Origin: Rhodocyclales bacterium GT-UBC
GTDB lineage: Bacteria > Pseudomonadota > Gammaproteobacteria > Burkholderiales > Rhodocyclaceae
NCBI GenBank assembly: GCA_003583745.1
Contig: QXPY01000015.1
Location: 42,879 to 106,878, forward strand
DNA length: 64,000 nucleotides
Direction: 5' to 3'
Below are positions 16,829 to 25,571 of this stretch, in pieces (the first letter of the stretch is position 1; every line of letters starts with the position of its first letter). The notes under the pieces are model-generated. The model was not told the origin of the DNA and searched no databases. It saw only the letters and a program-made list of their open reading frames with translations. Position numbers and translations under genes: made by a program.

Positions 16829-17968
16829 ATGACCCATCAGCCTTTCGTCACCATCAACGACACCACCCTGCGCGACGGCGAACAGTCGGCTGGCGTGGCG
16901 TTCTCGCTGGACGAAAAACTGAACATCGCTCGCCTGCTCGCCCAGATCGGCGTCCCCGAGTTGGAAGTCGGCATTCCCGCCATGGGCGAAGAGGAGCGCG
17001 ACTCGGTACGCGCCGTCGCCGAACTGAAGCTGGCACCGCGCCTGATGGTCTGGAGCCGCATGCACCCGGCCGACATCGCGGCCTGTGCCGACCTTGGCGC
17101 CCATCTGATCGACATCTCGGTTCCCGCTTCCGACCAGCATCTGGCCTACAAGCTGAAACAGGATCGCGCCTGGCTGCTGCGCGAACTCCCCAAATTCATC
17201 GGCGCGGCACTCAGCCTGGGGCTGGAGGTCGGCCTCGGTTGCGAAGACGCCTCCCGCGCCGACATGAGCTTTCTCTGCGCCCTGGCCGAAACCGCCGAGC
17301 GTGCCGGTGCCCGCCGCCTGCGCTTTGCCGACACACTGGGCATCCTCGAACCGTTCGGCACCTTCGAGCGGATCAGCACCTTGCGCCGTAACACCGGCCT
17401 GGAAATCGAGATGCACGCTCACGACGATCTCGGCCTGGCCACTGCCAACACCCTGGCCGCTTGCAAGGCCGGCGCCACCCACGTAAACACGACGGTCAAC
17501 GGCCTCGGCGAACGGGCCGGCAATGCGCCGCTGGAAGAAGTCGTGCTCGGGCTGAAAAAGCTGCACGGTATCGCCACCGGCATCGACCTGAAGGGCTTCC
17601 CGGCCCTCTCCAGCCAGGTAGCGACGGCATCCGGCCGGGCCGTACCGTGGCAGAAAAGCGTCGTCGGCGCCGGTGCCTTCACCCACGAAGCCGGCATCCA
17701 TGTCGATGGCCTGCTCAAGCACCCCGACAACTATCAGGGTTTCGATCCGCAAGAGGTCGGTCAGTCGCACCGTATCGTCCTCGGCAAACACTCCGGCTCG
17801 CGCGCCGTCCAGGTGGTCTATGCCCAACTCGGCCAGACCGTGACCGACAGCGAAGCCCAGGCCTTGCTGCCGCGGGTACGCAATTTCGTCGCCGAACACA
17901 AGCACCCGCCCGAAGCCCCCGATCTGGGCAAGCTTTTGGCCTCCGTCCGGAGCAACCTCCATGTCTGA
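16829..17968 (+). CDS. nifV: Homocitrate synthase
   Basis: A 379-residue enzyme that condenses acetyl-CoA with 2-oxoglutarate to homocitrate, the organic ligand of FeMo-cofactor. The N-terminal TIM barrel opens with [17 protein letters not shown], the HMGL-like signature. The second signature, [14 protein letters not shown] ([19 protein letters not shown]), and the metal site [12 protein letters not shown] are present. Its SD (GAGGAG) is clear and it heads the operon nifV-cysE-orf-nifW-nifZ-nifM under a NifA/sigma-54 promoter. That promoter and context favour NifV over isopropylmalate synthase. Confidence 0.95.
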   Translation: MTHQPFVTINDTTLRDGEQSAGVAFSLDEKLNIARLLAQIGVPELEVGIPAMGEEERDSVRAVAELKLAPRLMVWSRMHPADIAACADLGAHLIDISVPASDQHLAYKLKQDRAWLLRELPKFIGAALSLGLEVGLGCEDASRADMSFLCALAETAERAGARRLRFADTLGILEPFGTFERISTLRRNTGLEIEMHAHDDLGLATANTLAACKAGATHVNTTVNGLGERAGNAPLEEVVLGLKKLHGIATGIDLKGFPALSSQVATASGRAVPWQKSVVGAGAFTHEAGIHVDGLLKHPDNYQGFDPQEVGQSHRIVLGKHSGSRAVQVVYAQLGQTVTDSEAQALLPRVRNFVAEHKHPPEAPDLGKLLASVRSNLHV

Positions 17969-18737
17969 AGCGATCACCATGACAGCAACTGCCATTGCCG
18001 AACCCGGCCTGTGGGCGACCCTCAAGGAGGACCTCGCCTGTGTCTTCCAGCGCGACCCGGCAGCCCGCTCGACCTTCGAGGTGCTCACCACCTACCCCGG
18101 CGTCCATGCCGTACTCACCCATCGTCTGTCGCATCGCCTGTGGCAGTCCGGCTGGCGCTTCCCGGCCCGCTTCCTGTCCTTTCTCGGACGGACGCTGACC
18201 AATGTAGACATCCATCCCGGCGCCACTATCGGCCGTCGCTTCTTCATCGACCATGGCGCCTGCGTCGTGATCGGCGAAACGGCAGAAATCGGCAACGACG
18301 TGACGCTTTATCATGGCGTCACCCTGGGCGGCACGTCATGGAACAAGGGCAAGCGTCATCCGACCTTGTCCGACGGCGTCGTCGTCGGGGCCGGCGCCAA
18401 GATCCTCGGCCCCATCATCGTCGGCGAGCGCGTCCGGGTGGGGGCCAATTCGGTGGTCGTCAAGGACGTTCCGGCCGACCGGACGGTGGTCGGCGTACCG
18501 GGGCGCATCGTCGATACCCGGGCCGGCAGCCTGCGCCCGGAGAATGGCATCAGCCTCGATCACAACTTGCTCCCCGACCCGGTCGCCAAATCGATTGCCT
18601 GCCTGATCGAGCGAATCGAAAGCCTGGAAAAGGAACTGGCCATCCTGCGCCAGGAGCCGCCGCCGGCCGACCATAGCGGTCAATGTCAAACCTGCTCGGC
18701 CGGAGACTTGTGCTGCGAGCACGAGTCCATGCACTGA
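17961..18737 (+). CDS. cysE: nif-associated serine O-acetyltransferase
   Basis: A 258-residue serine acetyltransferase that makes O-acetylserine for cysteine synthesis. The left-handed beta-helix repeats ([24 protein letters not shown], then [14 protein letters not shown]) and the catalytic His in HGVTLGGTS are present. In nif operons a second CysE (sometimes named NifP) boosts cysteine for Fe-S cluster assembly by NifS. Its start codon overlaps the nifV stop (ATGTCTGA). The C-terminal tail has extra cysteines ([14 protein letters not shown]), which may bind metal; I do not know this from other CysE proteins. Confidence 0.92.
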   Translation: MSEAITMTATAIAEPGLWATLKEDLACVFQRDPAARSTFEVLTTYPGVHAVLTHRLSHRLWQSGWRFPARFLSFLGRTLTNVDIHPGATIGRRFFIDHGACVVIGETAEIGNDVTLYHGVTLGGTSWNKGKRHPTLSDGVVVGAGAKILGPIIVGERVRVGANSVVVKDVPADRTVVGVPGRIVDTRAGSLRPENGISLDHNLLPDPVAKSIACLIERIESLEKELAILRQEPPPADHSGQCQTCSAGDLCCEHESMH

Positions 18738-18745
18738 AAGCGACC

Positions 18746-19291
18746 ATGGATCTGCTCGACTTCTCCGATTGCAAGCTCTATTTCGAAGAGCCCCTGCCCG
18801 CCGAGGCAGAACGCCTCATTGCCCAGGCTTCGAGCGAATACGGCGAAACCTCGGCCGAGTATTCCTTGTTGCGCGCCCACCTGCTCGCTCCGGAGAACCT
18901 CACCGTGCTGGTAGGCCTCTACCGCTACTATTTCTACCAGCATCGCCTGGACGATGCGCTGGTTGTCGCCGAGCGCGCCATGCAGCTCTCCGGCCGTCAC
19001 CTCGGTCTGCCCAGCGACTGGAGCCGAATCGACGAGGCGCAGCTGGGCCAGGCTGCCGCCAATTCGTTCGGCTTGCTGCGCTTCTACCTGCTCGCCCTCA
19101 AGGCGGCCAGCGTCGTGCTGCTTCGCCTTGGCCAGATTCCCGCCTCGCGCGCCCGCCTGAGCAAACTGGCCAGCCTGGACAGCCGCGACCAACTGGGTGC
19201 GGGCAAATTGCTGGAAGTGGTCGACGAGTTCCAGAGCCCGTCGACCGAAGAATCCGAATCCCTTTCCGAACTTACCCTTGTTGCAGCCTGA
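18746..19291 (+). CDS. nif-operon hypothetical, helical repeat-like
   Basis: A 181-residue protein starting MDLLDFSDCKLYFEEPLPAEA. An in-frame start 21 codons upstream would overlap cysE; the chosen one lies 8 bases past the cysE stop. The sequence is Ala- and Leu-rich with repeats such as LVGLYRYYFYQHRLDDALVVAERAM, reminiscent of tetratricopeptide helices. Proteins of this kind occur in the nifV-nifW region of other diazotrophs without a firmly assigned role. Its position among NifW, NifZ and NifM suggests a part in nitrogenase maturation. Confidence 0.75.
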   Translation: MDLLDFSDCKLYFEEPLPAEAERLIAQASSEYGETSAEYSLLRAHLLAPENLTVLVGLYRYYFYQHRLDDALVVAERAMQLSGRHLGLPSDWSRIDEAQLGQAAANSFGLLRFYLLALKAASVVLLRLGQIPASRARLSKLASLDSRDQLGAGKLLEVVDEFQSPSTEESESLSELTLVAA

Positions 19292-19301
19292 GGAGCCCAC
19301 C

Positions 19302-19643
19302 ATGGACGATACCCTGACCCTTGCCGAAGCCATGGAAGACCTGGTTTCTGCCGAAGATTTCCTGGACTACTTCGAAGTCCCTTACGAAGCCAGCGTGGTG
19401 CATGTCAACCGCCTGCACATCCTGCAGCGTTTTCATGACTACCTGGCCAAACAGGCTCCCAACCTGCCCCCGGAAGAAAGCCAGCAACGCGGCATCTACC
19501 GCCTCTGGCTGGAACGCGCCTATAAGGACTTCGTCACCTCCGACTCACTCACCGAGAAGGTCTTCGCCGTCTTCCAGAACGTTGCCAAGCCGGATGGCGG
19601 GATGAGTTCCTTCGTTTCCATCGACAAGGTATTCCGCCAATGA
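19302..19643 (+). CDS. nifW: Nitrogenase stabilizing/protective protein NifW
   Basis: A 113-residue NifW, which binds the MoFe protein and is thought to help its maturation or protect it from oxygen. The start MDDTLTLAEAMEDLVSAEDF follows GAGGAG. The segment YEVPY-like (FEVPYEASVVHVNRLHILQRFHDYL) is the family hallmark. It overlaps nifZ by four bases (ATGA), so the two are coupled. Confidence 0.92.
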   Translation: MDDTLTLAEAMEDLVSAEDFLDYFEVPYEASVVHVNRLHILQRFHDYLAKQAPNLPPEESQQRGIYRLWLERAYKDFVTSDSLTEKVFAVFQNVAKPDGGMSSFVSIDKVFRQ

Positions 19644-20116
19644 TGAACGCCCAATGGGATTACGGTGAGGCAGTCCGCCTCACCCGCAATGTCCGCAACG
19701 ATGGCACCTACCCTGGCCTCGATCCCGGGGCTCCGCTGGTGCGCCGAGGCAGCATCGGCTATGTGGTCGACGTCGGCACCTTCCTGCAGGACCAGATCAT
19801 CTACTCGGTCAACTTCATCGAGGAAGGCAAGATTGTCGGCTGCCGCGAGGAAGAGCTGATTGGCGCCGACGAAGCCTGGACACCATCACGCTTCGAGTTC
19901 CGCGACAAGGTTCGCTCAACCAAAGCGCTTTCGGTTGGCGGCGAGGTACTGGTCGAACTCGGTGCCAGCGGCGAAGTCATCAAGGTCATCCGCGATGCCC
20001 CAGGCGGGGTCGCCTATCACATCCACTTCGACAGTCTGCGCGGACGCGTCCTGCAGATTCCCGAGGATGCGCTGGCCGCGGCGGAAGGCAACGACGAGGC
20101 AGACGTAAAGGAGTAA
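19640..20116 (+). CDS. nifZ: Nitrogen fixation protein NifZ
   Basis: A 158-residue NifZ, required for P-cluster formation in the second half of the MoFe protein. The segment RLTRNVRNDGTYPG and LVRRGSIGYVVDVGTFLQDQIIYSVNF are typical of the SH3-like NifZ fold. A second, shorter NifZ-like protein is encoded at 47668-47937. The start shares bases with the nifW stop; a second ATG directly follows and would remove one residue. Confidence 0.9.
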   Translation: MMNAQWDYGEAVRLTRNVRNDGTYPGLDPGAPLVRRGSIGYVVDVGTFLQDQIIYSVNFIEEGKIVGCREEELIGADEAWTPSRFEFRDKVRSTKALSVGGEVLVELGASGEVIKVIRDAPGGVAYHIHFDSLRGRVLQIPEDALAAAEGNDEADVKE

Positions 20117-20118
20117 GC

Positions 20119-20943
20119 ATGCAGCTCGGCTATCTCGAACTGAAGCTTTCCTGGGAACTCTTCCAGAAAGCACCGGAAACCCTGTCCGATCCTGAACGCA
20201 ATCGCCTGCAGGAAGTGGCCAACAAGCAGAGCCGGATCGAGCAATGCATCCTGGCCAGCGCCGATGCCGCCAACGTCGTCGTCCCGGACACCACGCTGGC
20301 GGCGCGCAGTGCCGAGATCCGCAAACGCTACCCGAGCGAGGAAGAATATTTTCTGGATCTGGAGAAGAACGGCCTGAACGAAGCAGAACTGGCCGAGGCC
20401 GTCGAGCGCGACCTGCGCGTCGAAGCCGTACTCGAAAAGGTCGCTGCCAGCGCCGTCCCGGTCAGCGCCGTCGATGCCGAGATCTACTATCGCCTGCACC
20501 AGGAAGCCTTCGACCGGCCGGAGGCCCGCCGCCTGCGGCACATCCTGATCACCTTCAACAACGAGAAGGAAAAGGTCAAGGCCCGGCAACAGCTCGAAGC
20601 CCTGCGCTTTTCACTGAAAACGCCGAAGCATTTCGCCGATGCCGCCCTGCGTCACTCGCAGTGCCCGACTGCCATGGAAGGCGGGCAGCTGGGCGTGGTC
20701 AAGCGGGCCCAGCTCTATGCAGAACTCGAACCGGCCGCCTTCGCCCTGGCTGAAGACGAGATCACGCCGGTCCTCGAATCGCCGATCGGCCTGCACATCC
20801 TGCGCTGCGACGAGATTTTCCCGAGCGGCATGATGCCCTTTGCGGAGGTCGAAGCGAAAATCATCGAGCGCCTGACCGAAAAGCGCCGCCGCGAAAAGCA
20901 GCGCGACTGGATCAAGGATCGCCTCAACCCACCGGGCAAGTAA
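20119..20943 (+). CDS. nifM: Nitrogenase maturation peptidyl-prolyl isomerase NifM
   Basis: A 274-residue NifM, needed in some diazotrophs for folding of the Fe protein NifH. The C-terminal half is a parvulin-type isomerase domain: ARRLRHILITFNNEKEKVKA, then AALRHSQCPTAMEGGQLGVV and ESPIGLHILRCDEI. The N-terminal half is helical. It is the last gene of the nifV operon and is followed by a terminator. Confidence 0.92.
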   Translation: MQLGYLELKLSWELFQKAPETLSDPERNRLQEVANKQSRIEQCILASADAANVVVPDTTLAARSAEIRKRYPSEEEYFLDLEKNGLNEAELAEAVERDLRVEAVLEKVAASAVPVSAVDAEIYYRLHQEAFDRPEARRLRHILITFNNEKEKVKARQQLEALRFSLKTPKHFADAALRHSQCPTAMEGGQLGVVKRAQLYAELEPAAFALAEDEITPVLESPIGLHILRCDEIFPSGMMPFAEVEAKIIERLTEKRRREKQRDWIKDRLNPPGK

Positions 20944-20968
20944 GCCCGAAAGGAACGCCGCAACGACA

Positions 20969-20993
20969 AACGCCTCGGATCGAGGCGTTTTTC
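20969..20993 (+). terminator. Terminator of the nifV-nifM operon
   Basis: AACGCCTCGGATCGAGGCGTTTTTC forms a strong stem (CGCCTC/GAGGCG) with an A tract before and T tract after. It lies 25 bases past the nifM stop. Confidence 0.88.
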
Positions 20994-21094
20994 TTTGCCA
21001 AGGTGTCCTGACAGTAGTTTTCGCCAAGCGGCAAATCTCAAGAGCATGCTGTCAGCGCCTCTTGCCCAACGCACTAATCGACTCGCACTGGACA

Positions 21095-21125
21095 AAAAAG
21101 AGCCCCGGAATCGCTTCCGGGGCTA
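21095..21125 (-). terminator. Terminator of the iscA-nifU-nifS operon
   Basis: On the minus strand AGCCCCGGAAGC, GATT, CCGGGGCT is followed by CTTTTTT. It lies 34 bases past the nifS stop and ends the minus-strand operon. Confidence 0.85.
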
Positions 21126-21159
21126 ACCGAGGTTACTGCAGAGAGAGATGGGTTTGCCT

Positions 21160-22368
21160 TCAGGCGTAGGTCGGGGCGAAGGCGGCTTCCGGGCTGGCGG
21201 CCGGCCCCTTGTCCGTCCAGTAGGGCGAAAGCTTGCGCAACTGGGCGATGATCGGTGGCACGGCCTCGATCACCCGATCCACCTCAGCCTCCGTGTTGTA
21301 CCGGGAGAGCGAGAAGCGGATCGTGCCGTGCGCGGCGGTGTAAGGAATCCCCATGGCGCGCATCACATGCGACGGTTCGAGCGAGCCGGAGGTACAGGCC
21401 GAACCCGAACTGCCGGCAATCCCCATCTTGTTGAGCAGGAGCAGGATGGCTTCGCCTTCGATGTATTCGAAAGCGATGTTGCAGGTGTTGGGCAGGCGAT
21501 TCGACACGTCACCGGTCGGGAAGCAATGCGTGATCTGCGAGAGCAAGCCCTTTTCCAGCCGGTCGCGCAGCGCCTTGACCGTGGTGTTTTCCTCGGCCAT
21601 GTGCTGCATGGCCAACTCGCAGGCGACGCCGAGACCGACGATGGAAGCAGAGTTTTCGGTGCCGGCACGACGGCCGCGTTCCTGGTGACCGCCGCGCAAC
21701 AGCGGACGGAAACGGCAACCGCGGCGCAGGTAGAGCACGCCGATCCCCTTCGGGGCGTGCAGCTTGTGGCCGGACAACGACAGCATGTCGATCTTGGTGT
21801 TTTTCAGGTCGATGGGAATTTTGCCGACGGCCTGCACCGCATCGGTATGGAACATGATGCCCTTGGCCGAGGCAAGTTCGGCCATCTGCTCGACCGGGAA
21901 AATCGTCCCTGTCTCATTGTTGGCCCACATCACCGAAACGATGGCCACCCGGTCGTTGAGCAGCGACTTGTACTCGTCGATGTCGATCCGGCCCTTCTTG
22001 TCCACCTTCAGTTTGTGAACGATGTAGCCCTCCTTTTCCAGCCAGTCGCACAGCGTCAGGATGGCCGGATGCTCGACCACGGTGGTGATCACCGTGTTGC
22101 GTTCCGGTTGCGCCTTGAGCGCCGAGAGAATGGCCGTCGAGTCGGACTCGGTGCCGCAGGAGGTGAAGATGATTTCCGAGTCGTGCTCGGCGCCGAGCAG
22201 CGCCTGCACCTGGCCCCGGGCCTTCTTCAGCGCCTTGCCGACTTCGCTGCCGAAGGCATGAATCGACGAGGCGTTGCCGAAATGTTCGGTGAAGAACGGA
22301 AGCATGGCTTCCACCACCGCCGGGTCGCAGCGCGTAGTGGCATTGTTGTCCAGATAGATCGGTTCCAT
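21160..22368 (-). CDS. nifS: Cysteine desulfurase NifS
   Basis: A 402-residue pyridoxal-phosphate enzyme that mobilises sulfur from cysteine for nitrogenase Fe-S clusters. The N-terminal IYLDNNATTRCDPAV, the PLP-lysine site LSGHKLHAPKGIGVLYL and the persulfide-forming Cys in GSSGSACTSGSLEPSHVM are all seen. The tail ends in APTYA. It lies 39 bases downstream of nifU in the operon iscA-nifU-nifS under a NifA/sigma-54 promoter, which supports NifS rather than IscS. Confidence 0.95.
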   Translation of the reverse strand: MEPIYLDNNATTRCDPAVVEAMLPFFTEHFGNASSIHAFGSEVGKALKKARGQVQALLGAEHDSEIIFTSCGTESDSTAILSALKAQPERNTVITTVVEHPAILTLCDWLEKEGYIVHKLKVDKKGRIDIDEYKSLLNDRVAIVSVMWANNETGTIFPVEQMAELASAKGIMFHTDAVQAVGKIPIDLKNTKIDMLSLSGHKLHAPKGIGVLYLRRGCRFRPLLRGGHQERGRRAGTENSASIVGLGVACELAMQHMAEENTTVKALRDRLEKGLLSQITHCFPTGDVSNRLPNTCNIAFEYIEGEAILLLLNKMGIAGSSGSACTSGSLEPSHVMRAMGIPYTAAHGTIRFSLSRYNTEAEVDRVIEAVPPIIAQLRKLSPYWTDKGPAASPEAAFAPTYA

Positions 22369-22407
22369 GGCGCTGTCCTTTATTTTCTCTGTCGGGGTTG
22401 GGGGGAC

Positions 22408-23304
22408 TTAGGCTTCGACCGGCATGTGCGACGACGGCAGCACCTGCACCAGTTCGCCGAGTGCTTCGATCATCTTCTGCTGGATCCCGCCGAGGGTGGC
22501 CGCTTCCATCATGCAACCGGAGCAGGCGCCCTTCAGATGCACATAGATCTTCTTGCCCTGAACGTCGGCCAGTTCGACGTCGCCATGGTCGCGCTGCAGC
22601 ATCGGACGCACCGACTCCAGCACTTCTTCGATCTTCTTGATCTTCTCGACGATCGACAGCTTCTTGGCTGGCGGCTTCGGCGCTTCCGGCGTCGCCGGGC
22701 AAGCAGCCGGCGGCGAGGTTTCACCCATGCCAGGGCGGGAAGCCTTGACCTTGGCGAGAATCTCTTCGATCCCTTCGTGGCAGGAGGCGCAACCGCCACC
22801 GGCCTTGGTGTAGAAGGTCACTTCCTCGACCGTGTTCAGGTTGTTGGCGGTGACCACGTCCTCGATCATCACGGCATCGATGGCGAAGCACTTGCAAATC
22901 AGAGCGCCTTCTTCGTGGTCGTCGGACCAGACTTCGCCGCGGTAGTTGGCGATGGCGGCCTGCAGGGCTTCGCGGCCCATGACCGAGCAGTGCATCTTTT
23001 CCGGCGGCAGGCCGTCGAGAAAGTCGGCGATGTCCTGGTTGGAGATTTTCAGGGCTTCGTCGAGCGTCTTGCCCTTGACCATTTCGGTCAAGGCCGAGGA
23101 CGAGGCAATGGCGGAACCGCAGCCGAAGGTCTGGAAATGCGCATCGAGAATGATGTCGGTTTCCGGTTCGACCTTGAGCATCAGGCGCAGCGCGTCGCCG
23201 CACTGGATCGAGCCGACGTCGCCGATACCGTTGGCATCTTCCAGCGGGCCGGAGTTACGCGGTTGGAAAAAGTGTTCGCGAACCTTGTCAGAGTATTCCC
23301 ACAT
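22408..23304 (-). CDS. nifU: Fe-S scaffold protein NifU
   Basis: A 298-residue three-domain scaffold. The N-terminal IscU-like domain has cysteines in [26 protein letters not shown] and [11 protein letters not shown]. The central domain holds a 2Fe-2S ferredoxin-like motif (CKCFAID and [13 protein letters not shown]). The C-terminal thioredoxin-like domain has [13 protein letters not shown]. It assembles clusters from sulfur delivered by NifS and passes them to nitrogenase proteins. An acidic/Pro-Ala-rich linker joins the last two domains. Confidence 0.95.
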   Translation of the reverse strand: MWEYSDKVREHFFQPRNSGPLEDANGIGDVGSIQCGDALRLMLKVEPETDIILDAHFQTFGCGSAIASSSALTEMVKGKTLDEALKISNQDIADFLDGLPPEKMHCSVMGREALQAAIANYRGEVWSDDHEEGALICKCFAIDAVMIEDVVTANNLNTVEEVTFYTKAGGGCASCHEGIEEILAKVKASRPGMGETSPPAACPATPEAPKPPAKKLSIVEKIKKIEEVLESVRPMLQRDHGDVELADVQGKKIYVHLKGACSGCMMEAATLGGIQQKMIEALGELVQVLPSSHMPVEA

Positions 23305-23316
23305 GTTTTCTGCTCC

Positions 23317-23640
23317 TTAAACCGAGAACGAAGAACCGCAGGAACACTGCGAGCTGGCGTTGGGATTGTCGAACTTGAAGCCGGTGTGGGTCAGCGTATC
23401 GACGAAATCGACCGTCACGTTGTCGATCATCGGGAAGGTCATGGAATCGACCAGCAGCTTGATGCCCTCGACTTCCATCTCCCAGTCATCCTCGGCCTTC
23501 TCGTTTTCCAGCTTCATGCCGTACTGCAGGCCGGAACAACCGCCACCAGAGATGGTGAGGCGCAAGCCGATGACCGGCGTTTCGGAACCACGAATGAAGC
23601 GTTGAACAGCTTTGATGGCAGCAGGTGTCAGATTGATCAT
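23317..23640 (-). CDS. iscA: nif-specific IscA-type iron-sulfur carrier
   Basis: A 107-residue A-type Fe-S carrier (the nif-linked IscA, also called NifIscA). The three conserved cysteines are in SGGGCSGLQYG and the C-terminal SQCSCGSSF. It is the first gene of the operon with nifU and nifS, starting 33 bases downstream of a perfect sigma-54 promoter. It probably carries clusters to nitrogenase apoproteins under high oxygen or iron stress, as shown for the Azotobacter homologue. Confidence 0.92.
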   Translation of the reverse strand: MINLTPAAIKAVQRFIRGSETPVIGLRLTISGGGCSGLQYGMKLENEKAEDDWEMEVEGIKLLVDSMTFPMIDNVTVDFVDTLTHTGFKFDNPNASSQCSCGSSFSV

Positions 23641-23672
23641 GGTGATTCTCCCAGAGTAGATGGGCTAATCAT

Positions 23673-23688
23673 TGCAAGCCCTGTGCCA
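23673..23688 (-). promoter_or_regulatory. Sigma-54 promoter of iscA-nifU-nifS
   Basis: The minus strand reads TGGCACAGGGCTTGCA, an exact TGGCAC-N5-TTGCW element, 33 bases before the iscA start. Confidence 0.93.
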
Positions 23689-23744
23689 TGCGGAGAGACG
23701 CCACTAAGCGACTGAATACATTGAATTGTTGCAGCGCAACTGCT

Positions 23745-23760
23745 TGTCGCCTTTGCGACA
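23745..23760 (-). promoter_or_regulatory. NifA upstream activator site for iscA-nifUS
   Basis: TGTCGCCTTTGCGACA (plus strand; the TGT-N10-ACA motif is symmetrical) lies 56 bases upstream of the sigma-54 promoter. It ends one base before the stop codon of the neighbouring upstream gene. Confidence 0.88.
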
Positions 23761-23761
23761 A

Positions 23762-24178
23762 TCACCCCAACACATGTTCGTAAGCGCGCCGTAGCAGATG
23801 GCGCTCGACATCGGTCAGATGACGGGATTCGGTAATGGCGATGAATCGGCTATGGGTCCGCTCCGCCGCGGAAAACGGTGGCTCGATGCCGGTAAATGCG
23901 GCGAGCAGCACCGGCACGTCGCCCTCCGGGGTATCGACCCAGGCCCCGAAGTCAGCAACCGGCTCAATGGCGCCCTCGGGCAGGCCGAGATGGATCTCTG
24001 CCTCGCGCACGATGGGGATGGGATGAAACTGGATCGTCGGCGAATAATCTTCGTCACGGATCGCCGACAAGGTCGGCAAGGGGGTGAAGGCGACCACCCC
24101 GGCGCTCAGGCAAAGGAAACGCACCCGGCCGCTGGTGCCGTGCTTGTGCAGCAGGATCAGGCGAGGCGTCAGGCTCAT
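23762..24178 (-). CDS. nif-operon hypothetical protein, 138 aa
   Basis: A 138-residue soluble protein starting MSLTPRLILLHKHGTSGRVR. No family is recognised. It has no cysteines that suggest metal binding apart from CLSAG near residue 24, and it carries several acidic segments. It is the last gene of the nifN operon, beginning two bases after the preceding stop. Its end abuts the NifA site of the divergent-direction iscA operon. A role in nitrogenase cofactor work is inferred only from location. Confidence 0.75.
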   Translation of the reverse strand: MSLTPRLILLHKHGTSGRVRFLCLSAGVVAFTPLPTLSAIRDEDYSPTIQFHPIPIVREAEIHLGLPEGAIEPVADFGAWVDTPEGDVPVLLAAFTGIEPPFSAAERTHSRFIAITESRHLTDVERHLLRRAYEHVLG

Positions 24179-24180
24179 CG

Positions 24181-24528
24181 CTATTTCAGGAACTCGGCGA
24201 GCACGGCTTCGCCCCCCAGCTTGGGCGGACGCCCCCAGATTTGCACCGAATCGACGTAGCTATCCGGCTTTTCGGGATGCGGCAGCAAGACCTGGTATTC
24301 GGCGAAAACCCGACCATCGGGGAAAAAGGTTGCCTTGCCGAAACGCGCCTTGCCACGCCAGTAGGCGACGACACTGATCTCCTGAGAAAAGGGATCGGTC
24401 ACCTCTTCGAAACTGGCCTCGGACCAAACCGGTTCGTCGCCGATCGACAGGCCGAGCTTCTCCACCTGGCTGCGCAGTGCAGCGCAGACAGCATCACCGA
24501 CCAGCGGTTCGGGAATACGTGCAGTCAT
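24181..24528 (-). CDS. nif-operon hypothetical protein, 115 aa
   Basis: A 115-residue protein starting MTARIPEPLVGDAVCAALRSQ; GGAGCAAGAA precedes this ATG, while a longer in-frame version would run through low-complexity Gly/Arg sequence and into fdxB. The centre (VVAYWRGKARFGKATFFPDGRVFAEYQVLLPHP) is conserved-looking and beta-rich. I do not recognise a named family. It lies between nif ferredoxin III and another orphan and ends in GGEAVLAEFLK. Confidence 0.72.
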   Translation of the reverse strand: MTARIPEPLVGDAVCAALRSQVEKLGLSIGDEPVWSEASFEEVTDPFSQEISVVAYWRGKARFGKATFFPDGRVFAEYQVLLPHPEKPDSYVDSVQIWGRPPKLGGEAVLAEFLK

Positions 24529-24622
24529 TTCTTGCTCCGTCGGACCGGCCCGACTTGGGGACGCGCGTCCGCCGCCTCCCTTTGCGCGGGAAGCGGCCAC
24601 ACGCCGGAAAACAAGGCCGGAA

Positions 24623-24889
24623 TCAGGCTGGCGAATAGGTGTAGCAATCCTTCGGACACACCCGGCCACAGGAGCCGCAACCGATGCAATCCATCGGATT
24701 GGCCAGCGACATCACCATCATGTTGTCGTCTTCATCATCGTCGTCATCGATTTCGCGCTCGACCAGGTCGAGCACGTTGCGCGGACAGACCTTGTAGCAG
24801 CGGCCGCAGCCGATGCATTTCGACTGGTCGAGATTTGTCGCGAATTGCGGCGTCCATTCGGCGCCGCCACGGGTGAGTCCGGTGATCAT
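24623..24889 (-). CDS. fdxB: nif-specific ferredoxin III (FdxB)
   Basis: An 88-residue ferredoxin with two 4Fe-4S motifs: CIGCGRCYKVCPRNVLDL at about residues 25-42 and CIGCGSCGRVCPKDC near the C-terminus. A very acidic stretch (DDDDDEDD-like) lies between them, typical of the FdxB/ferredoxin III family found downstream of nifX. It is a likely electron carrier in cofactor synthesis or to nitrogenase. It overlaps the DUF683 gene by four bases (ATGA). Confidence 0.92.
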   Translation of the reverse strand: MITGLTRGGAEWTPQFATNLDQSKCIGCGRCYKVCPRNVLDLVEREIDDDDDEDDNMMVMSLANPMDCIGCGSCGRVCPKDCYTYSPA

Positions 24890-25104
24890 GCAGGTTGTCC
24901 TTTCTGGGCTGCCGCAAGGCGGGCGTTGGCATCGGCCCACGCCTTGCAGGCATCAAAAGTGGATTGGGAAAGTGTAGGAATCTCCTGGTAGGCCGCCGGC
25001 AGACGGTCTTCCACGAGATCGTGCATCTGGGAGGCCCATTCGGAAGCGATACGCTTCAACTTCTTCACTTCCTTGTCGAGGGCGGCGATTTCATCGTCGG
25101 TCAT
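24886..25104 (-). CDS. CCE_0567/DUF683 small metalloprotein
   Basis: A 72-residue helical protein starting MTDDEIAALDKEVKKLKRIASEWAS. This matches the DUF683 (CCE_0567) family that is nearly always encoded beside the DUF269 protein in nif clusters; a cyanobacterial member was described as a small antiparallel helical metal-binding protein. Its function in nitrogen fixation is unsettled. It lies between DUF269 and fdxB with tight spacing. Confidence 0.88.
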   Translation of the reverse strand: MTDDEIAALDKEVKKLKRIASEWASQMHDLVEDRLPAAYQEIPTLSQSTFDACKAWADANARLAAAQKGQPA

Positions 25105-25121
25105 GGCACACCTCAGGAGGA

Positions 25122-25571
25122 TTACAGGCCGGCAACCGCAGCGTGCTGACCGATGCGTTCGATGGCAACGCCGAGGATCTTGTCGGCCTCATCCTTCATT
25201 TTGGACATGCTGGCGAAGCCGAAACGATGCACGTCGCGCAGGGTACGGTCGACCGCCACCAGCTTGCCGACGGTGATCAGGGCCCGACCGAAACCTTCGT
25301 GGGTCAGATGCACCAGCGGCACGGCCAGCAACTTGCACTCCTTCTCGATCAATACCGCGATGGCATTGTAGAAAGCCTTGACGCGGGAAATCGTCTCGTC
25401 GTCCGGATCACCGATCAGCGGAATTTCCGCCTTGCGCTCCTTGGTCAGGATATAGGGATCGAGGATTTTCTCGACCGACCAGCCGGTATAAGTACCGTAG
25501 GTGTCCAGGGCGCGCATCTGGCGGGCCATTTCCTTGACGAAATCGGTTTCGAAGATGGGATCAGCGCTCAT
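25122..25571 (-). CDS. NifX-associated nitrogen fixation protein (DUF269)
   Basis: A 149-residue DUF269 protein, the standard partner of NifX in nif clusters. It starts MSADPIFETDFVKEMARQMRA after AGGAG and contains DPYILTKERKAEIPLIGDPDDET and LTHEGFGRALITVGKLVAVDRTLRDVHRFGF, the family's conserved core. The biochemical role is not established. Its start overlaps the end of the RseC-like gene by 11 bases. Confidence 0.93.
   Translation of the reverse strand: MSADPIFETDFVKEMARQMRALDTYGTYTGWSVEKILDPYILTKERKAEIPLIGDPDDETISRVKAFYNAIAVLIEKECKLLAVPLVHLTHEGFGRALITVGKLVAVDRTLRDVHRFGFASMSKMKDEADKILGVAIERIGQHAAVAGL

Noticed and set aside
21148..23715. 855-residue plus-strand frame opposite nifS, nifU and iscA
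   Set aside because: It is the antisense of three certain genes, with His/Arg-rich composition typical of shadow frames.
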